63,498 nt of DNA from Agrobacterium tumefaciens. Lineage in GTDB: Bacteria > Pseudomonadota > Alphaproteobacteria > Rhizobiales > Rhizobiaceae. A program made the position numbers and the translations under genes. The notes beneath the pieces are model-generated. The model was not told the origin of the DNA. It saw only the letters and a list, made by a program, of their open reading frames with translations, and did not search any database. Location of the stretch: assembly GCF_009649785.1 (NCBI RefSeq), contig NZ_WJOK01000031.1, positions 1 through 63,498 of the forward strand, written 5' to 3'. Of the stretch, positions 34,127 through 43,944 are shown in pieces. How positions within the stretch are numbered: position 1 is the stretch's first letter; the number at the start of each line of letters is the position of its first letter.

Positions 34127-34335
34127 TCAGCCACCCAAAACACCTCTCCCGACGCGGAACCCGCTTCTGGAAGACATGAGCAAAACAACCATCCGAAGGT
34201 GTCTGCCCGACACGGGTAAACACGACACGCTTCAGACATGCGATGCACGGACGGTAGCATCCGCATTCGGAATGTCGAGAGCAATTTTGCCGACATTCCG
34301 ATGCTTTTTTGTGTACGATTTCTGTGGGGCGCTTC

Positions 34336-35043
34336 TCAGGCGATCTTTCGGGCGGAAACACGACCCATGGGGTGCAGCGAGTGCACCCGGAAAGGCGCAC
34401 CGGGTTCATCCTCGATGAAAAGCGCAAGGCTGGAAAATGACAGAGGCCGAGTGAGCAGCGGCTCGAAAACCTTGCGCACGGCACGCTCGATCCTCTGGCT
34501 GCTGGAAGGCTCGACACCGCCCGTCAGCGACATCTGAAAACGGAACTCGTCCATCACATGCGGACTGCCCCAGCGATGCAGATTGGTCAGCTGCGAAGCC
34601 GAAAGCCGGTCGGGATCCGCCCGCTCGATTTCCGCCTCGGAGAGCGGCGCGCGGTAGCGGTCGAATTCCTGCACCACACGGGCTGCGAAAAAATTCAGCA
34701 CTTCGCAGGGGCGCTCGGGAACGAGGCTGAAGACATTGTCATGCCGCGCCACTATAAGTTGTGGCAGCATGAAGGGGTCCTGCCTGCCGGAAAAATACAT
34801 CAGGTCGCGCAACAATGCGGCCTCGGAATGACCTTCGGCAAGACGGAACGGGGCTTTTATGGTGCCGTGGAAACCATAACGGCGCGGCAGGGCAGTATGG
34901 TAGGAAATCTCCTGCATGCCGAGATCGATCGTGCCCGGCGGCTCCACCGCATGGCCTGAATAGGCATCGCGTCCCAGCCACGCGGCAGCCGCCTGCGTCA
35001 GCGGGTCGTTGGGGGAAGGCGTGAAATGGATGGCGTATCGCAT
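34336..35043 (-). CDS. DUF1045 family protein
   Basis: A 235-residue cytosolic protein of the DUF1045 family, often annotated as a phosphonate metabolism protein because related genes occur in phn operons. RYGFHGTIKAPFRL contains an H-x-T motif like that of 2H phosphoesterases. A second such motif (FRFQMSLTG) lacks the His, so the fold relation is tentative. No phn genes are near. The gene is alone between puuE and the FAD oxidase gene. Confidence 0.85.
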   Translation of the reverse strand: MRYAIHFTPSPNDPLTQAAAAWLGRDAYSGHAVEPPGTIDLGMQEISYHTALPRRYGFHGTIKAPFRLAEGHSEAALLRDLMYFSGRQDPFMLPQLIVARHDNVFSLVPERPCEVLNFFAARVVQEFDRYRAPLSEAEIERADPDRLSASQLTNLHRWGSPHVMDEFRFQMSLTGGVEPSSSQRIERAVRKVFEPLLTRPLSFSSLALFIEDEPGAPFRVHSLHPMGRVSARKIA

Positions 35044-35136
35044 GCGCTATCACCTCGCCGCAAATGCGGCCAAACGGGGCTCTTTGCAGGCCAGCAAGTA
35101 AGCGATTTGCGTGACAGATTAACGACGTGGACCAAA

Positions 35137-36363
35137 CTAATCAGAAGTTTCTAAAGTCCGGACGGCAATACTCACGTGTTCTTGAAGGCGAAAACCGGAA
35201 GGCACGTCCGGCGTGTGGCCACACACGGCCTGCAACGCAGCATCTGCAAGATAGTGGGCAAGGCCGAAGCTGACCTTGAAGCCGCCCGATAACGCCACGA
35301 GCCGCGGATATTCGGAAAGTGTACCCACCATCGGGTCCCGTCCAACCGCCTTCGGCCGCAACCCGGCCCAGCGTTCGATCACCGGCGCACGGCCAAGCGA
35401 CGGCACCACGGCGCATGCATCCGCGAGCAATTTTTCCAGCTTTTCGTCGGTGCTGAATGGATCGGAAAAACAATCTTCGCTGGTACTGCCGATGGCGACG
35501 GTGCCATCCTCATGCGGCACGATGTAGAGGCCGTTCAGAAAAACGACCGGCATGGCCGGATCGGCCGCAGCATCCAGAAGGGCGGCCTGCCCCTTCACCG
35601 CCTGTCCAAGCACAATGCCGGGTTCCAGACCTATGGCATCGCGGATCAGCGTGAAGGAACCATGGCCGTTGGCGACGATGACATGATCGAAGGCGACCTC
35701 GTCGCCCGACGACAGCACCGCCCATCCTTTATCCGGATCGAGCGAGACGACGCGGCACTGTTCCGCCACCCGCACATGCCCGGCGTTGCGGAGGAAAGCC
35801 GACAGAAGGGTTATCATCGCCCGGGGAGAAACCCGTGCAGCCAGCGTATCCAGCACGAAGCCCGCTTGTCCCGCCGCATCGTCCACCCATCCGGCAACGG
35901 AAGGGCTGTCACCGACATGCCAGTGGAACCGGCGCCCGTCTGAAACCCAGTTTTCCCCGGCATCCCGCTCGTGCCGTTCGGCAATGCTGCGCAAATGTGG
36001 TTTCGGCAGGGGAATGATCCGGCCGCAGCGCCGATAACCGGCGGAAAGCCCGGTCTCGGCTTCCAACTCGGCGATCTGTTTTTCCAGCGCGACGAGAGCG
36101 TCGAACTGGAATTGCTTCTTGTCCGACCAGCGGTCCGGCATATGCGGCATCAGTGCGCCCAACAGCCCGCCGCTTGCACCATCTCCAAGACAGCCCGCTT
36201 CCAGCAGCAGGGCGTTTATGCCCATCCTCTCTGCCTTGACGGCAGCCCACAGTCCCAAAATGCCGCCACCGACGATGAGGAGCGGCACCGAGCCAGGCAA
36301 TCTTGGCGCCCGCAATCTTGGTGATTGACCAGATTCGAAAGCGGGACTATCGGCATTAGTCAT
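35137..36363 (-). CDS. FAD-dependent oxidoreductase (DAO family), possible MnmC(o)-like partner of MnmD
   Basis: A 408-residue flavoprotein of the D-amino-acid oxidase/glycine oxidase family. The dinucleotide-binding motif is VPLLIVGGGILGLWAAVKAERMG at about residues 26-48, followed by an ASGGLLGALMPHMP segment and the C-terminal GLRPKAVGRDPMVG...LSGGFKVSFGLA block. It starts at ATG 36363 within a CATG that also gives the first bases of the divergent mnmD start. In E. coli the FAD oxidase and the methyltransferase are fused as MnmC; this arrangement suggests a separate version making nm5-type wobble uridines. That role is inference; a plain amino-acid oxidase is the alternative. Confidence 0.82.
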   Translation of the reverse strand: MTNADSPAFESGQSPRLRAPRLPGSVPLLIVGGGILGLWAAVKAERMGINALLLEAGCLGDGASGGLLGALMPHMPDRWSDKKQFQFDALVALEKQIAELEAETGLSAGYRRCGRIIPLPKPHLRSIAERHERDAGENWVSDGRRFHWHVGDSPSVAGWVDDAAGQAGFVLDTLAARVSPRAMITLLSAFLRNAGHVRVAEQCRVVSLDPDKGWAVLSSGDEVAFDHVIVANGHGSFTLIRDAIGLEPGIVLGQAVKGQAALLDAAADPAMPVVFLNGLYIVPHEDGTVAIGSTSEDCFSDPFSTDEKLEKLLADACAVVPSLGRAPVIERWAGLRPKAVGRDPMVGTLSEYPRLVALSGGFKVSFGLAHYLADAALQAVCGHTPDVPSGFRLQEHVSIAVRTLETSD

Positions 36364-37105
36364 GACACATTCCAAGGAAAACACCGCAGATCTCGGTTCG
36401 GCGGCCGACAATCCGCCCGCCGCGCTCGACTGGCGTGAGGGGGATATGCCCTATTCGCTAGCCTTTGACGATCATTTTTATTGCCAGACGGATGGCAGGC
36501 TGGAATGCGGCCATGTCTTTCTGTCCGGAAACGGCCTGCCGCAGCGCTGGCTTGAGCGAGAGAGCATCTTCCGCATCGGCGAACTTGGCTTCGGCACCGG
36601 TCTCAATCTCTGCGAGACCTGGCGTCAATGGAAAGAGGTGCGCAACGGTCACTCCAAGCTGCATTTCATGTCCTTCGAACTCTACCCCATGAAGGCGGAC
36701 GAGATTGACCGGGCGCTTTCCCGCTGGCCGGAAGTTGATACCGAACGCAAGGCACTGGTCGCCCGCTGGCCGGCGGACCCGAAAGGCGAGGTCGATATCG
36801 AACTGGACGACCAGACGCGCCTGACAGTGGTGTGCGGCGAAGCGCTCACCGGCATTTCCGGCAGAAGCGAAGGCTTCGACGCCTGGTTTCTGGACGGTTT
36901 CGCCCCTGCCCGCAATCCCGACATGTGGTCGCTGGAAATCATGCAGACGCTGTTCGGCAAAACGGTACCGGGGGGCACATTCGCCACCTATGCCGCCGCT
37001 GGCTTCGTCCGCCGCAACCTCATCGCCGCCGGTTTTGAACTGGAGCGCCGCAAAGGGTTTGCCGGAAAGCGTGAGATGCTGTGCGGCACCAAGCCATCCC
37101 ACTGA
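36362..37105 (+). CDS. mnmD: tRNA 5-methylaminomethyl-2-thiouridine methyltransferase MnmD
   Basis: A 247-residue SAM-dependent methyltransferase (former DUF752), equal to the N-terminal half of E. coli MnmC. It carries out the last methylation of mnm5s2U at the wobble position of tRNAs. The motif RIGELGFGTGLNLCETW is the SAM loop, and DAWFLDGFAPARNPDMWS is the D-G-F-x-P-x-x-N-P-x-x-W block characteristic of the family. GGTFATYAAAGFVRRNL follows. Its ATG overlaps that of the divergent FAD oxidase by two bases. Confidence 0.95.
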   Translation: MTHSKENTADLGSAADNPPAALDWREGDMPYSLAFDDHFYCQTDGRLECGHVFLSGNGLPQRWLERESIFRIGELGFGTGLNLCETWRQWKEVRNGHSKLHFMSFELYPMKADEIDRALSRWPEVDTERKALVARWPADPKGEVDIELDDQTRLTVVCGEALTGISGRSEGFDAWFLDGFAPARNPDMWSLEIMQTLFGKTVPGGTFATYAAAGFVRRNLIAAGFELERRKGFAGKREMLCGTKPSH

Positions 37106-37138
37106 GACGGCTCCCACAGCAGCAACCGGCCTTCACTG

Positions 37139-40100
37139 TCAGGCGGTCGGCACGTCGCGGCGTGGCATCGCGTCTCCCAGCCATTGCGCGATCTTGTCCT
37201 CGAGAATTTCGGGGCTGATGGGCTTCGACAGATAATCATCCATGCCTGCTGCGATGCAAAGCTCGCGGTCCGCGTCCTGTGTATGCGCGGTAACGCCGAT
37301 GATCGGAACATGCCGGCCGTCGGCAGCCGCCTGTTCGGCAGCGCGGATGGCCAGTGTCGCCTGATGCCCGTTCATCACCGGCATCGACACATCCATAAGG
37401 ATGACGGCGGGATTGTGCTCCTCCCACGCCTGAACGGCCTTCTTGCCATTGCCGACGATCAGGAACCGCAAACCCGCTTGCTGCAATATCTGGGTGAAGA
37501 CGATCTGGTTGACGTCGTTGTCCTCGGCCACCAGCACATCCACAAGGCAGGGTCGGCGCCGGTCTGGAACCGTCGTCGGAGGTGACACAACCCGCCGCTT
37601 CTTGTCCGTGGGGCCATTGTCTGGCCGCACCGGCGCATCGCTGCCGCCTGACCCCAGCCCCTGCGGATCCTGCCGGGCGCGTTTCTGCCGCACGTCCCGC
37701 ACCACATCGAACAGGGTGGAACGCAACAGACGCGCCCGCGCCGGCTTCATCAGATGCGCCTGCACGCTGAGATCGGTGAAAAGGCTCTCGTCACCTACGA
37801 CATCCATAGACGTCAGGAACACGATGGCGATATCGTCGAAACGGCTATCCGCCCTGATCCGCTCGACCACATCCAGCCCGTTCATAACAGGCATGTGATA
37901 ATCGAGAATGATGGCGTCGATGGCAAAACCGAGGGACGCAGCCTCCTGCAGCACGGCAATGCCTGATGGCCCGTCCTGCACAGCATGGCCGTCGATACCC
38001 CAAGTCTTCAGTTGCTCCGTCAATATGCGGCGATTGACGTCGTTATCGTCGATGACGAGTACGCGTATATCCTCGATCGCCATGGCAAGAAGCGGAGCGT
38101 CGCGCCGTTTTTCCGTAACGTGAAACGGAATATTGACCTCGAAGGTCGATCCCTTGCCGACTTCGCTCACCACATTGATCGTACCGTCGAAAAGACCGAC
38201 AAGACCGACCGTGATCGCCAGTCCCAATCCCGTTCCCTCGTGCCGCCGCGTCGCTGAGCCGTCGACCTGGCTGAATTTGTCGAAGATGGTTTCGAGCTTG
38301 TCTGCGGGAATGCCGATGCCGCTATCTTCGACGCGCAGCGACAGAATGGTCTCCGAAGCTTCCGCCGACTGCGCCGAAAGTTCGATCAGCACATGCCCCA
38401 TTTCCGTGAACTTGACGGCGTTTCCAACAAGATTGGTGACGACCTGGCGGAACCGCCCGGCGTCCCCCATGACCTTGCCGAAAACCGACGGATCGATCCG
38501 GACGACCAGTTCTATGTTCTTTTCCAGCGCCGCTGAGGACAGGAGGGAAACCACATCCTCCACCGCTTCCGCCGGATCGAAAGGCACGCTGCGCAGCTTC
38601 ATCTGCCCGGCCTCGATCTTGGAGAAGTCGAGAATGTCGTTGATGATCGTCAGGAGCGCATTGCCGGATTTGACGATGATATCGGTGAAGGTTTTCTGCC
38701 GCGTATCCAGATTGGATTTGGCCAGAAGTTCCGCCATGCCGAGCACGCCATTCATCGGCGTGCGGATTTCATGGCTCATATTGGCAAGGAATTCAGATTT
38801 GGCGCGATCTGCCGCTTCCGCGCGGGAAAGCAGCCGCTGCAACTCCTCCTCGCGCATCTTCATCTCGGTGACGTCGGTGACGATGATGAGCCAGTAATTG
38901 CCGGAACTGTTGGTCGCTTCCAGATTGAGCCACGTCTTTCCGGCAATATGGATCAGCCAGGAGAACGGCCTGTTGGCGGCTATGTGCTCTCTCCAGGCGG
39001 TCAGCGTCGCGGCCGCCTCCTCTTTGGTGCCAAAATCTCCGCGCCCGGCGCAATGGGCAAAGAACCCCGACCAGTTGCAGCCCTTTTCCAGCAGCTGCGG
39101 CGGCACATCGAACATTCGCGCCACAGCCTCGTTGGACATGATGATGGTTCCCTGCTCGACCAGCACCAGCCCCTGCGCCATGGCGCGCGTGGCACCCTGC
39201 ATATATTCGCCGACACGCTCAAGTTCGGCCTTTGCCTCACTGATCTCGGCGTCGCGCATGCGCACATCGGTCACATCGGCATAGGTGCTGAGGATTTTTC
39301 CGCCGTCGAGGCGGGTCTTGGAAATGACGGTGACCTTGCCGCTTTTGCTGCGCACCTCGCGCGGCGTGAAGACCTTGTCGTTGAGCAGCCGTTCTGCGCG
39401 CTGGTTGTAGAGCTCCTCGAAGGGTATATCGCCATAGTCATAAAGGCCGCTTTCGAAATTCGCCTCCATGAATTCGCGATAGCTTTTGCCGACAAGCGAC
39501 TTCTCGCCGCCGATTTCGCCCCATAACGTGTCGAAGCACGGATTGACATATTCGATGACGAGATCCGCGTTGAGGAGCAGTACGCCAACCGGCAGGGCAT
39601 GAAGAACCGTTTCGAACTGGCGATGCAGCGCTTCGGCCTGCGCCTGCGCCGCGATCAGCGCATTTTCCCGCTCCTTCAGCAGGCTGACATCGGTGACTGA
39701 ACCCACCAGATAATATTCGTCATCGGGCGTCGTGACCCGGCCGAGCCGGGTTATGACCGGAACGGCACCGCCATCCGAAAGCGGAATGGTTCCCGTCTTT
39801 TCAATCGCCTCTCCGGTTTGCAGGATATGCTCGTTTTCCCGCTGGAACTCTGCGCCCTCCTCCGGAAACATCTCGCATTCGGTCTTGCCCAAATAGTCGG
39901 CGAGGCTGCCGCCCCGGAATTTCTCAAAGGCCGCATTGGCAAAGGTCAGCCGCCTGTCCTGATCCCGCAGGAACACGCCCACGGGCAATTGCTCAAGCGC
40001 GGCGCGCAGCAGCCAAGTCTCGCGGATCTGCTTGCTAAGCAGGGTCTCATGCGCCTTGAACTCCGTCACATCGACGCGAAGCCCCACCAGCATGCCGTTT

Positions 40101-40837
40101 TCCAGCCGCTTGTTGACCATACGCACCCAGCGGCCATCGGCAAACTGCTCCACCCTTTCGAGATAGGGCAGGGAAAAATCCCGCAACTGCTTCTGCAGCC
40201 ATGCCTGATAATCCGGATCGTCCGATTTCACGCTGCGGTAGCCGCTCGAGAAATAGACCGCCTCCATCAGCGTCTCAAGCCGGGTGCCGGGCTTTAGCTG
40301 GAGGTTGAAATCACTGTAGAATTCCACGAAACGCGCATTGCAATAGACGAGCCGGTTTTCACGGTCATAAATTACGATGCCGGCATCGATGAGGTCGATA
40401 ACGCCGCTGTCGAACAGCAGGTCGGCGCTGCCGCCGTCCGAAACACCCTTCACGACAGAGGGCGCCTCTTCGAACACCTCAAACAGGAACAGACTGCCGT
40501 CATCGCCGGTGAAACGTTCGCAACGCAGCTTGTAAGGCCCTGAAGATGCTGCACCATGGCATGAAATCACTTCGTCCGTGGCAAAGACCAGCGAGCGGCG
40601 CTCCCTGTCCTCGCGCTCGGCATCGCGAATATCGGCGGAAAGGGCAAGGCTGGTGTGGCCCGTGAACGCGGCGGGCGGACGCCCCATGACCCGGCCATAG
40701 GCTGCATTGACCATGAGGTAGTGAAGCTCGCTGTCCTTGATGCACGCGGGCAAATCCAGGGCGGCGATTGCCCCGTAAGCTTTTTCCAGCAACCCGCATC
40801 CTTGGGTCAAGCGATACTCCACACCGTGCAGTTCCAT
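37139..40837 (-). CDS. PAS-rich hybrid sensor histidine kinase
   Basis: A 1232-residue cytosolic sensor. No membrane segment or signal peptide is visible. Four or five PAS domains fill residues 1 to about 670, several opening with the PAS-7-type ALEQLPVGVFLRDQDRR or VLHALPVGVLLLNAD. The H-box is FLANMSHEIRTPMNGVLG with His near 688. ATPase boxes are RFRQVVTNLVGNAVKFTE (about 800) and VEDSGIGIP (about 838). Two receiver domains follow: the first with LVIDDND and phospho-Asp near 979 in ILDYHMPVMNG, the second with VAEDNDVNQ and Asp near 1147 in LMDVSMPVMNG. ATG 40837 is preferred over 40873. No output gene is adjacent. Confidence 0.93.
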   Translation of the reverse strand: MELHGVEYRLTQGCGLLEKAYGAIAALDLPACIKDSELHYLMVNAAYGRVMGRPPAAFTGHTSLALSADIRDAEREDRERRSLVFATDEVISCHGAASSGPYKLRCERFTGDDGSLFLFEVFEEAPSVVKGVSDGGSADLLFDSGVIDLIDAGIVIYDRENRLVYCNARFVEFYSDFNLQLKPGTRLETLMEAVYFSSGYRSVKSDDPDYQAWLQKQLRDFSLPYLERVEQFADGRWVRMVNKRLENGMLVGLRVDVTEFKAHETLLSKQIRETWLLRAALEQLPVGVFLRDQDRRLTFANAAFEKFRGGSLADYLGKTECEMFPEEGAEFQRENEHILQTGEAIEKTGTIPLSDGGAVPVITRLGRVTTPDDEYYLVGSVTDVSLLKERENALIAAQAQAEALHRQFETVLHALPVGVLLLNADLVIEYVNPCFDTLWGEIGGEKSLVGKSYREFMEANFESGLYDYGDIPFEELYNQRAERLLNDKVFTPREVRSKSGKVTVISKTRLDGGKILSTYADVTDVRMRDAEISEAKAELERVGEYMQGATRAMAQGLVLVEQGTIIMSNEAVARMFDVPPQLLEKGCNWSGFFAHCAGRGDFGTKEEAAATLTAWREHIAANRPFSWLIHIAGKTWLNLEATNSSGNYWLIIVTDVTEMKMREEELQRLLSRAEAADRAKSEFLANMSHEIRTPMNGVLGMAELLAKSNLDTRQKTFTDIIVKSGNALLTIINDILDFSKIEAGQMKLRSVPFDPAEAVEDVVSLLSSAALEKNIELVVRIDPSVFGKVMGDAGRFRQVVTNLVGNAVKFTEMGHVLIELSAQSAEASETILSLRVEDSGIGIPADKLETIFDKFSQVDGSATRRHEGTGLGLAITVGLVGLFDGTINVVSEVGKGSTFEVNIPFHVTEKRRDAPLLAMAIEDIRVLVIDDNDVNRRILTEQLKTWGIDGHAVQDGPSGIAVLQEAASLGFAIDAIILDYHMPVMNGLDVVERIRADSRFDDIAIVFLTSMDVVGDESLFTDLSVQAHLMKPARARLLRSTLFDVVRDVRQKRARQDPQGLGSGGSDAPVRPDNGPTDKKRRVVSPPTTVPDRRRPCLVDVLVAEDNDVNQIVFTQILQQAGLRFLIVGNGKKAVQAWEEHNPAVILMDVSMPVMNGHQATLAIRAAEQAAADGRHVPIIGVTAHTQDADRELCIAAGMDDYLSKPISPEILEDKIAQWLGDAMPRRDVPTA

Positions 40838-41302
40838 CCTTGTCGAATCAAATATTTCCAGACGTCGTTGCAAAAACGTTATGTGAGAAAACCGCTATTT
40901 GCTATGTGCGGAATGGTCGCTTTACCCTTTTTTAACCATAATTATTCGCGAGCCTCCGCGCCTTGCCGGTAATCGCCAGCCTTCCTTCTGCATGGCAGCC
41001 ATGCGCCGCGGGACGGCAGCGTTACAAAACTATTGCTTGACTTTACGCCATAAAACGCCCACATGCCGGTCAAGCTTTCACCTTCGGCAGCCGCGTGAGC
41101 TGCAGCACATGACCAAGATGACTTGGCCCGCATGAAGGAAAAGCGCAACGAATACAGAAGACGGCGTTTTGCCGCACTGATGCGCAGAAAGTTATTCCAA
41201 CCCACAAGTTCCCAATTCACGCGGGGTTCTTGACGCCGAAACCGCCGGACAGCAGCAACTGCTCCGGACGATTGGTTTTTGGCGCCCCGAAAGGCATTAC
41301 TA
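40838..41302. other. 465-bp divergent promoter region without a gene
   Basis: Lies between the hybrid kinase and the divergent RNA helicase. ORFs here have no coding character. AT-rich tracts around 40860-40950 may hold the kinase promoter. No repeat or clear operator seen. Confidence 0.4.
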
Positions 41303-42781
41303 TTGACCAGTTTTAGCGAACTCGGCCTCTCTGAAAAGATTGTGGCCAGCGTTACCCAGCTCGGCTACACAACCCCCACCCCCATTCAGGCAAAGGCCAT
41401 TCCGCTGCTGCTTGAAGGCCGTGATCTCATCGGCCTCGCACAGACCGGCACGGGCAAGACAGCAGCATTCGGCCTGCCCATCATCGAAATGCTGATGAAG
41501 CAAGCCGACCGCCCGGCAAACCGCACCACCCGCACCCTCATCCTTGCACCGACCCGCGAACTGGTGAACCAGATCGGCGAAAACCTGCGCTCCTTCGTGA
41601 AGAAGACGCCGCTGCGCATCAACCAGGTTGTCGGCGGCGCGTCGATCAACAAGCAGCAGCTTCAGCTCGAAAAAGGCACGGACGTCCTGGTGGCGACACC
41701 CGGCCGCCTGCTGGACCTCATCGCCCGCAACGCGATCTCGCTTTCCAAGGTCACCTATCTGGTGCTTGATGAAGCCGACCAGATGCTCGATCTGGGCTTC
41801 ATTCACGATCTGCGCAAGATTTCCAAGATGGTTCCGGCCAAGCGCCAGACCCTGCTGTTTTCGGCAACGATGCCGAAGGCGATTTCCGAGCTTGCCAGCA
41901 ACTTCCTGACGGACCCGATCAAGGTCGAGGTAACACCTCCGGGCAAGGCCGCCGACAAGGTCGAGCAGTACGTGCATTTCGTCGCCGGCAAGAATGACAA
42001 GACCGACCTTCTGAAGAAGTCGCTCAACGAAAACCCGGATGGCCGATCGATCGTTTTCCTGCGCACCAAGCACGGCGCGGAAAAGCTCTACAAGCATCTG
42101 GAACATATCGGCTTCAAGGTCGCTTCCATCCACGGCAACAAGAGCCAGGGACAGCGCGAGCGGGCACTGAAGGGCTTCAAGGACGGTGAGATCAAGGTTC
42201 TGGTCGCAACCGACGTCGCTGCCCGCGGCATCGATATTCCGGCCGTGACGCACGTCTTCAACTACGACCTGCCGGAAGTGCCCGACGCCTATGTCCACCG
42301 CATCGGCCGTACCGCCCGTGCCGGCCGCGACGGCATTGCCATCGCGTTCTGCGCACCGGACGAAACACGTCTGCTGCACGATATCGAGAAGCTGATGAAG
42401 ATCGATATCCCGGTTGCATCCGGTGAACGTCCGGCCGGTCTTGCCAGCCCGACGCGCCCGAACAACAACAACCGTGGTCGCAACAACAATGGCGGCCAGC
42501 CGCGTGGACCCCGCGAAGGCGGACGCCACAATGGCGAGCCCCGTCCCTCGCGTCACCACGCCCCGCGTGATGCGGACAACGATCTGGAAGTCACGTCAGA
42601 CTTCAAGCGCGTGAAGACGGCGGAAGGTGACGCAGGTCGCCCGGCCGGCCCTCGCAAGCAGCGCCGCCCTGCCCGCAAGCCCGGCGGCAGCGGTGGCAAC
42701 CGTCACGCTCCTGCTGGCGGCAACGGTCAGGAAAAGCGCGCTTCCGGCAACGGAAACGGCAATCGCGGCCGTAACCGCTAA
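41303..42781 (+). CDS. DEAD-box ATP-dependent RNA helicase, RhlE-like
   Basis: A 492-residue helicase. The nine motifs are present: Q motif GYTTPTPIQ, Walker A AQTGTGKT, Ia PTRELVNQ, Ib TPGRLLDL, DEAD, SAT, RGIDIP and HRIGRTARAG. After about residue 375 comes a low-complexity Asn/Arg/Gly tail (NNNNRGRNNNGG, RGPREGG, ending NGNRGRNR) suited to RNA binding and phase-separated assemblies. No in-frame ATG exists at the start; TTG 41303 with AAAGG upstream begins the natural MTSFSELGL. It probably acts in ribosome assembly or cold adaptation. A strong terminator follows. Confidence 0.95.
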   Translation: MTSFSELGLSEKIVASVTQLGYTTPTPIQAKAIPLLLEGRDLIGLAQTGTGKTAAFGLPIIEMLMKQADRPANRTTRTLILAPTRELVNQIGENLRSFVKKTPLRINQVVGGASINKQQLQLEKGTDVLVATPGRLLDLIARNAISLSKVTYLVLDEADQMLDLGFIHDLRKISKMVPAKRQTLLFSATMPKAISELASNFLTDPIKVEVTPPGKAADKVEQYVHFVAGKNDKTDLLKKSLNENPDGRSIVFLRTKHGAEKLYKHLEHIGFKVASIHGNKSQGQRERALKGFKDGEIKVLVATDVAARGIDIPAVTHVFNYDLPEVPDAYVHRIGRTARAGRDGIAIAFCAPDETRLLHDIEKLMKIDIPVASGERPAGLASPTRPNNNNRGRNNNGGQPRGPREGGRHNGEPRPSRHHAPRDADNDLEVTSDFKRVKTAEGDAGRPAGPRKQRRPARKPGGSGGNRHAPAGGNGQEKRASGNGNGNRGRNR

Positions 42782-42831
42782 GTAACTTAACTCTGCGCGA
42801 GCCGATTCCCCGGTATCGCGTGTCTACCTTC

Positions 42832-42866
42832 AAACCCCGCAAGCGCAGGCTTGCGGGGTTTTCTTT
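42832..42866. terminator. rho-independent terminator after the RNA helicase gene
   Basis: AAACCCCGCAAG (42832-42843) pairs with CTTGCGGGGTTT (42850-42861), followed by TTCTTTTT on the + strand and preceded by AA on the other side. It separates the helicase from the convergent EamA transporter gene and may work in both directions. Confidence 0.9.
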
Positions 42867-42872
42867 TTGCTC

Positions 42873-43781
42873 TCAACCGCCCTGCGCCAAAGACCGGCGC
42901 CGCGACGGCAGGGTCATGGCCAGCACCCCGGCAATCACGCAGACAAGACCCACCCACATGGCAGGCGTCGGCACTTCTCCAAGAAACACCATGCCAATGG
43001 CGACACCTATCGGAACCCGCAGATACGCCTGCGACGTGGTACCGACCGAACCGAGCGTCTGCATCAGCCGGAAATAGACCATGAAGGCGAGCGCGGTTGA
43101 AAAGACGCTGAGGCACACAAGTGCGGTGAGCGACGCCGGAGATGGCGACAATGTCCAGGGCCGGTCAACGATCACGCTCACCGGCAGCAGAAGCACGGCG
43201 CCGCAGATCAGCGAGCCGGCGGCAGGCATAACGGGATCGAGACCCCTGAAGTTTTTGCTGAAGATGGCGGCACAGGCGTAGGAAAAGGCCGCAGTCAGCA
43301 CGGCAATCTGGCTCCACAGCGCCTCACCCGCCCCGTTTAACGCATCCAGACCGATGATGAGACAGACACCTGTCATGCCCGCAACAGTGCCGAACAGCTT
43401 GCGCCCGCTGACCTGCTCATGCCGGATGATCAGCGCAGTGAGAAGAAAGGTGAAGATCGGCGTCGTCGCATTGAGGATGACGGCGAGACCGGCATCGATG
43501 CTCTGCTCCGCCCACGCGATCAGCGTGAAAGGCAATACGCTGTTGATGCAGGCCTGAACGAAGAAGAGCCGCCATGTGGCGAAATCCCGCGGCAACCGCA
43601 GCCCGCGCAGGCGAATGACCGCCAGCAGCAACAGACCGGCAATCAGGGTTCTTGCGGCAATGAAGGTCAGCGGTGGTATGGTTTCCACCCCGATCTTGAT
43701 GAAAGTGTAGGATGCGGCCCACAGAGTGGACAACAGGGCAAGCAGCAGCAATTCGCGGGCGATAGGGTTTTGACTGGTCAC
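42873..43781 (-). CDS. EamA/DMT family transporter
   Basis: A 302-residue inner-membrane protein of the drug/metabolite transporter superfamily, ten helices built from two EamA repeats. The opening LLLALLSTLWAASYTFIKIGVETIPPLTFIAARTL is typical, and the second repeat begins near GAGEALWSQIAVLTAAFSYACAAIF. It ends in a short basic tail. The start is GTG 43781. Likely exports amino acids or metabolites; substrate unknown. It stands alone, with a hairpin downstream of the neighbouring doxX. Confidence 0.9.
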   Translation of the reverse strand: MTSQNPIARELLLLALLSTLWAASYTFIKIGVETIPPLTFIAARTLIAGLLLLAVIRLRGLRLPRDFATWRLFFVQACINSVLPFTLIAWAEQSIDAGLAVILNATTPIFTFLLTALIIRHEQVSGRKLFGTVAGMTGVCLIIGLDALNGAGEALWSQIAVLTAAFSYACAAIFSKNFRGLDPVMPAAGSLICGAVLLLPVSVIVDRPWTLSPSPASLTALVCLSVFSTALAFMVYFRLMQTLGSVGTTSQAYLRVPIGVAIGMVFLGEVPTPAMWVGLVCVIAGVLAMTLPSRRRSLAQGG

Positions 43782-43880
43782 GGATCAATTTTCCAACTGC
43801 GTTCAGGATGAACCGTTCCTAACCCGAAAACAAGCATCTATGCTTCGGTGACGGCCGAAGTTTCCACCGCTTCAAAAGCA

Positions 43881-43916
43881 TGAAGCCCCGCACGGTACCA
43901 GCCATGCGGGGCTTCA
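43881..43916 (-). terminator. hairpin downstream of doxX
   Basis: TGAAGCCCCGCA (43881-43892) and TGCGGGGCTTCA (43905-43916) form a perfect 12-bp stem with a 12-nt loop. On the minus strand it comes 29 nt after the doxX stop and is followed by a short T-rich stretch (CTTTT). Confidence 0.75.
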
Positions 43917-43944
43917 ATGACAGACCGGTGATTGCAGCGGCCGA

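Noticed and set aside
40942..41220. 92-codon ORF between the kinase and helicase genes
   Set aside because: No recognisable feature, poor start context, and composition like non-coding sequence.
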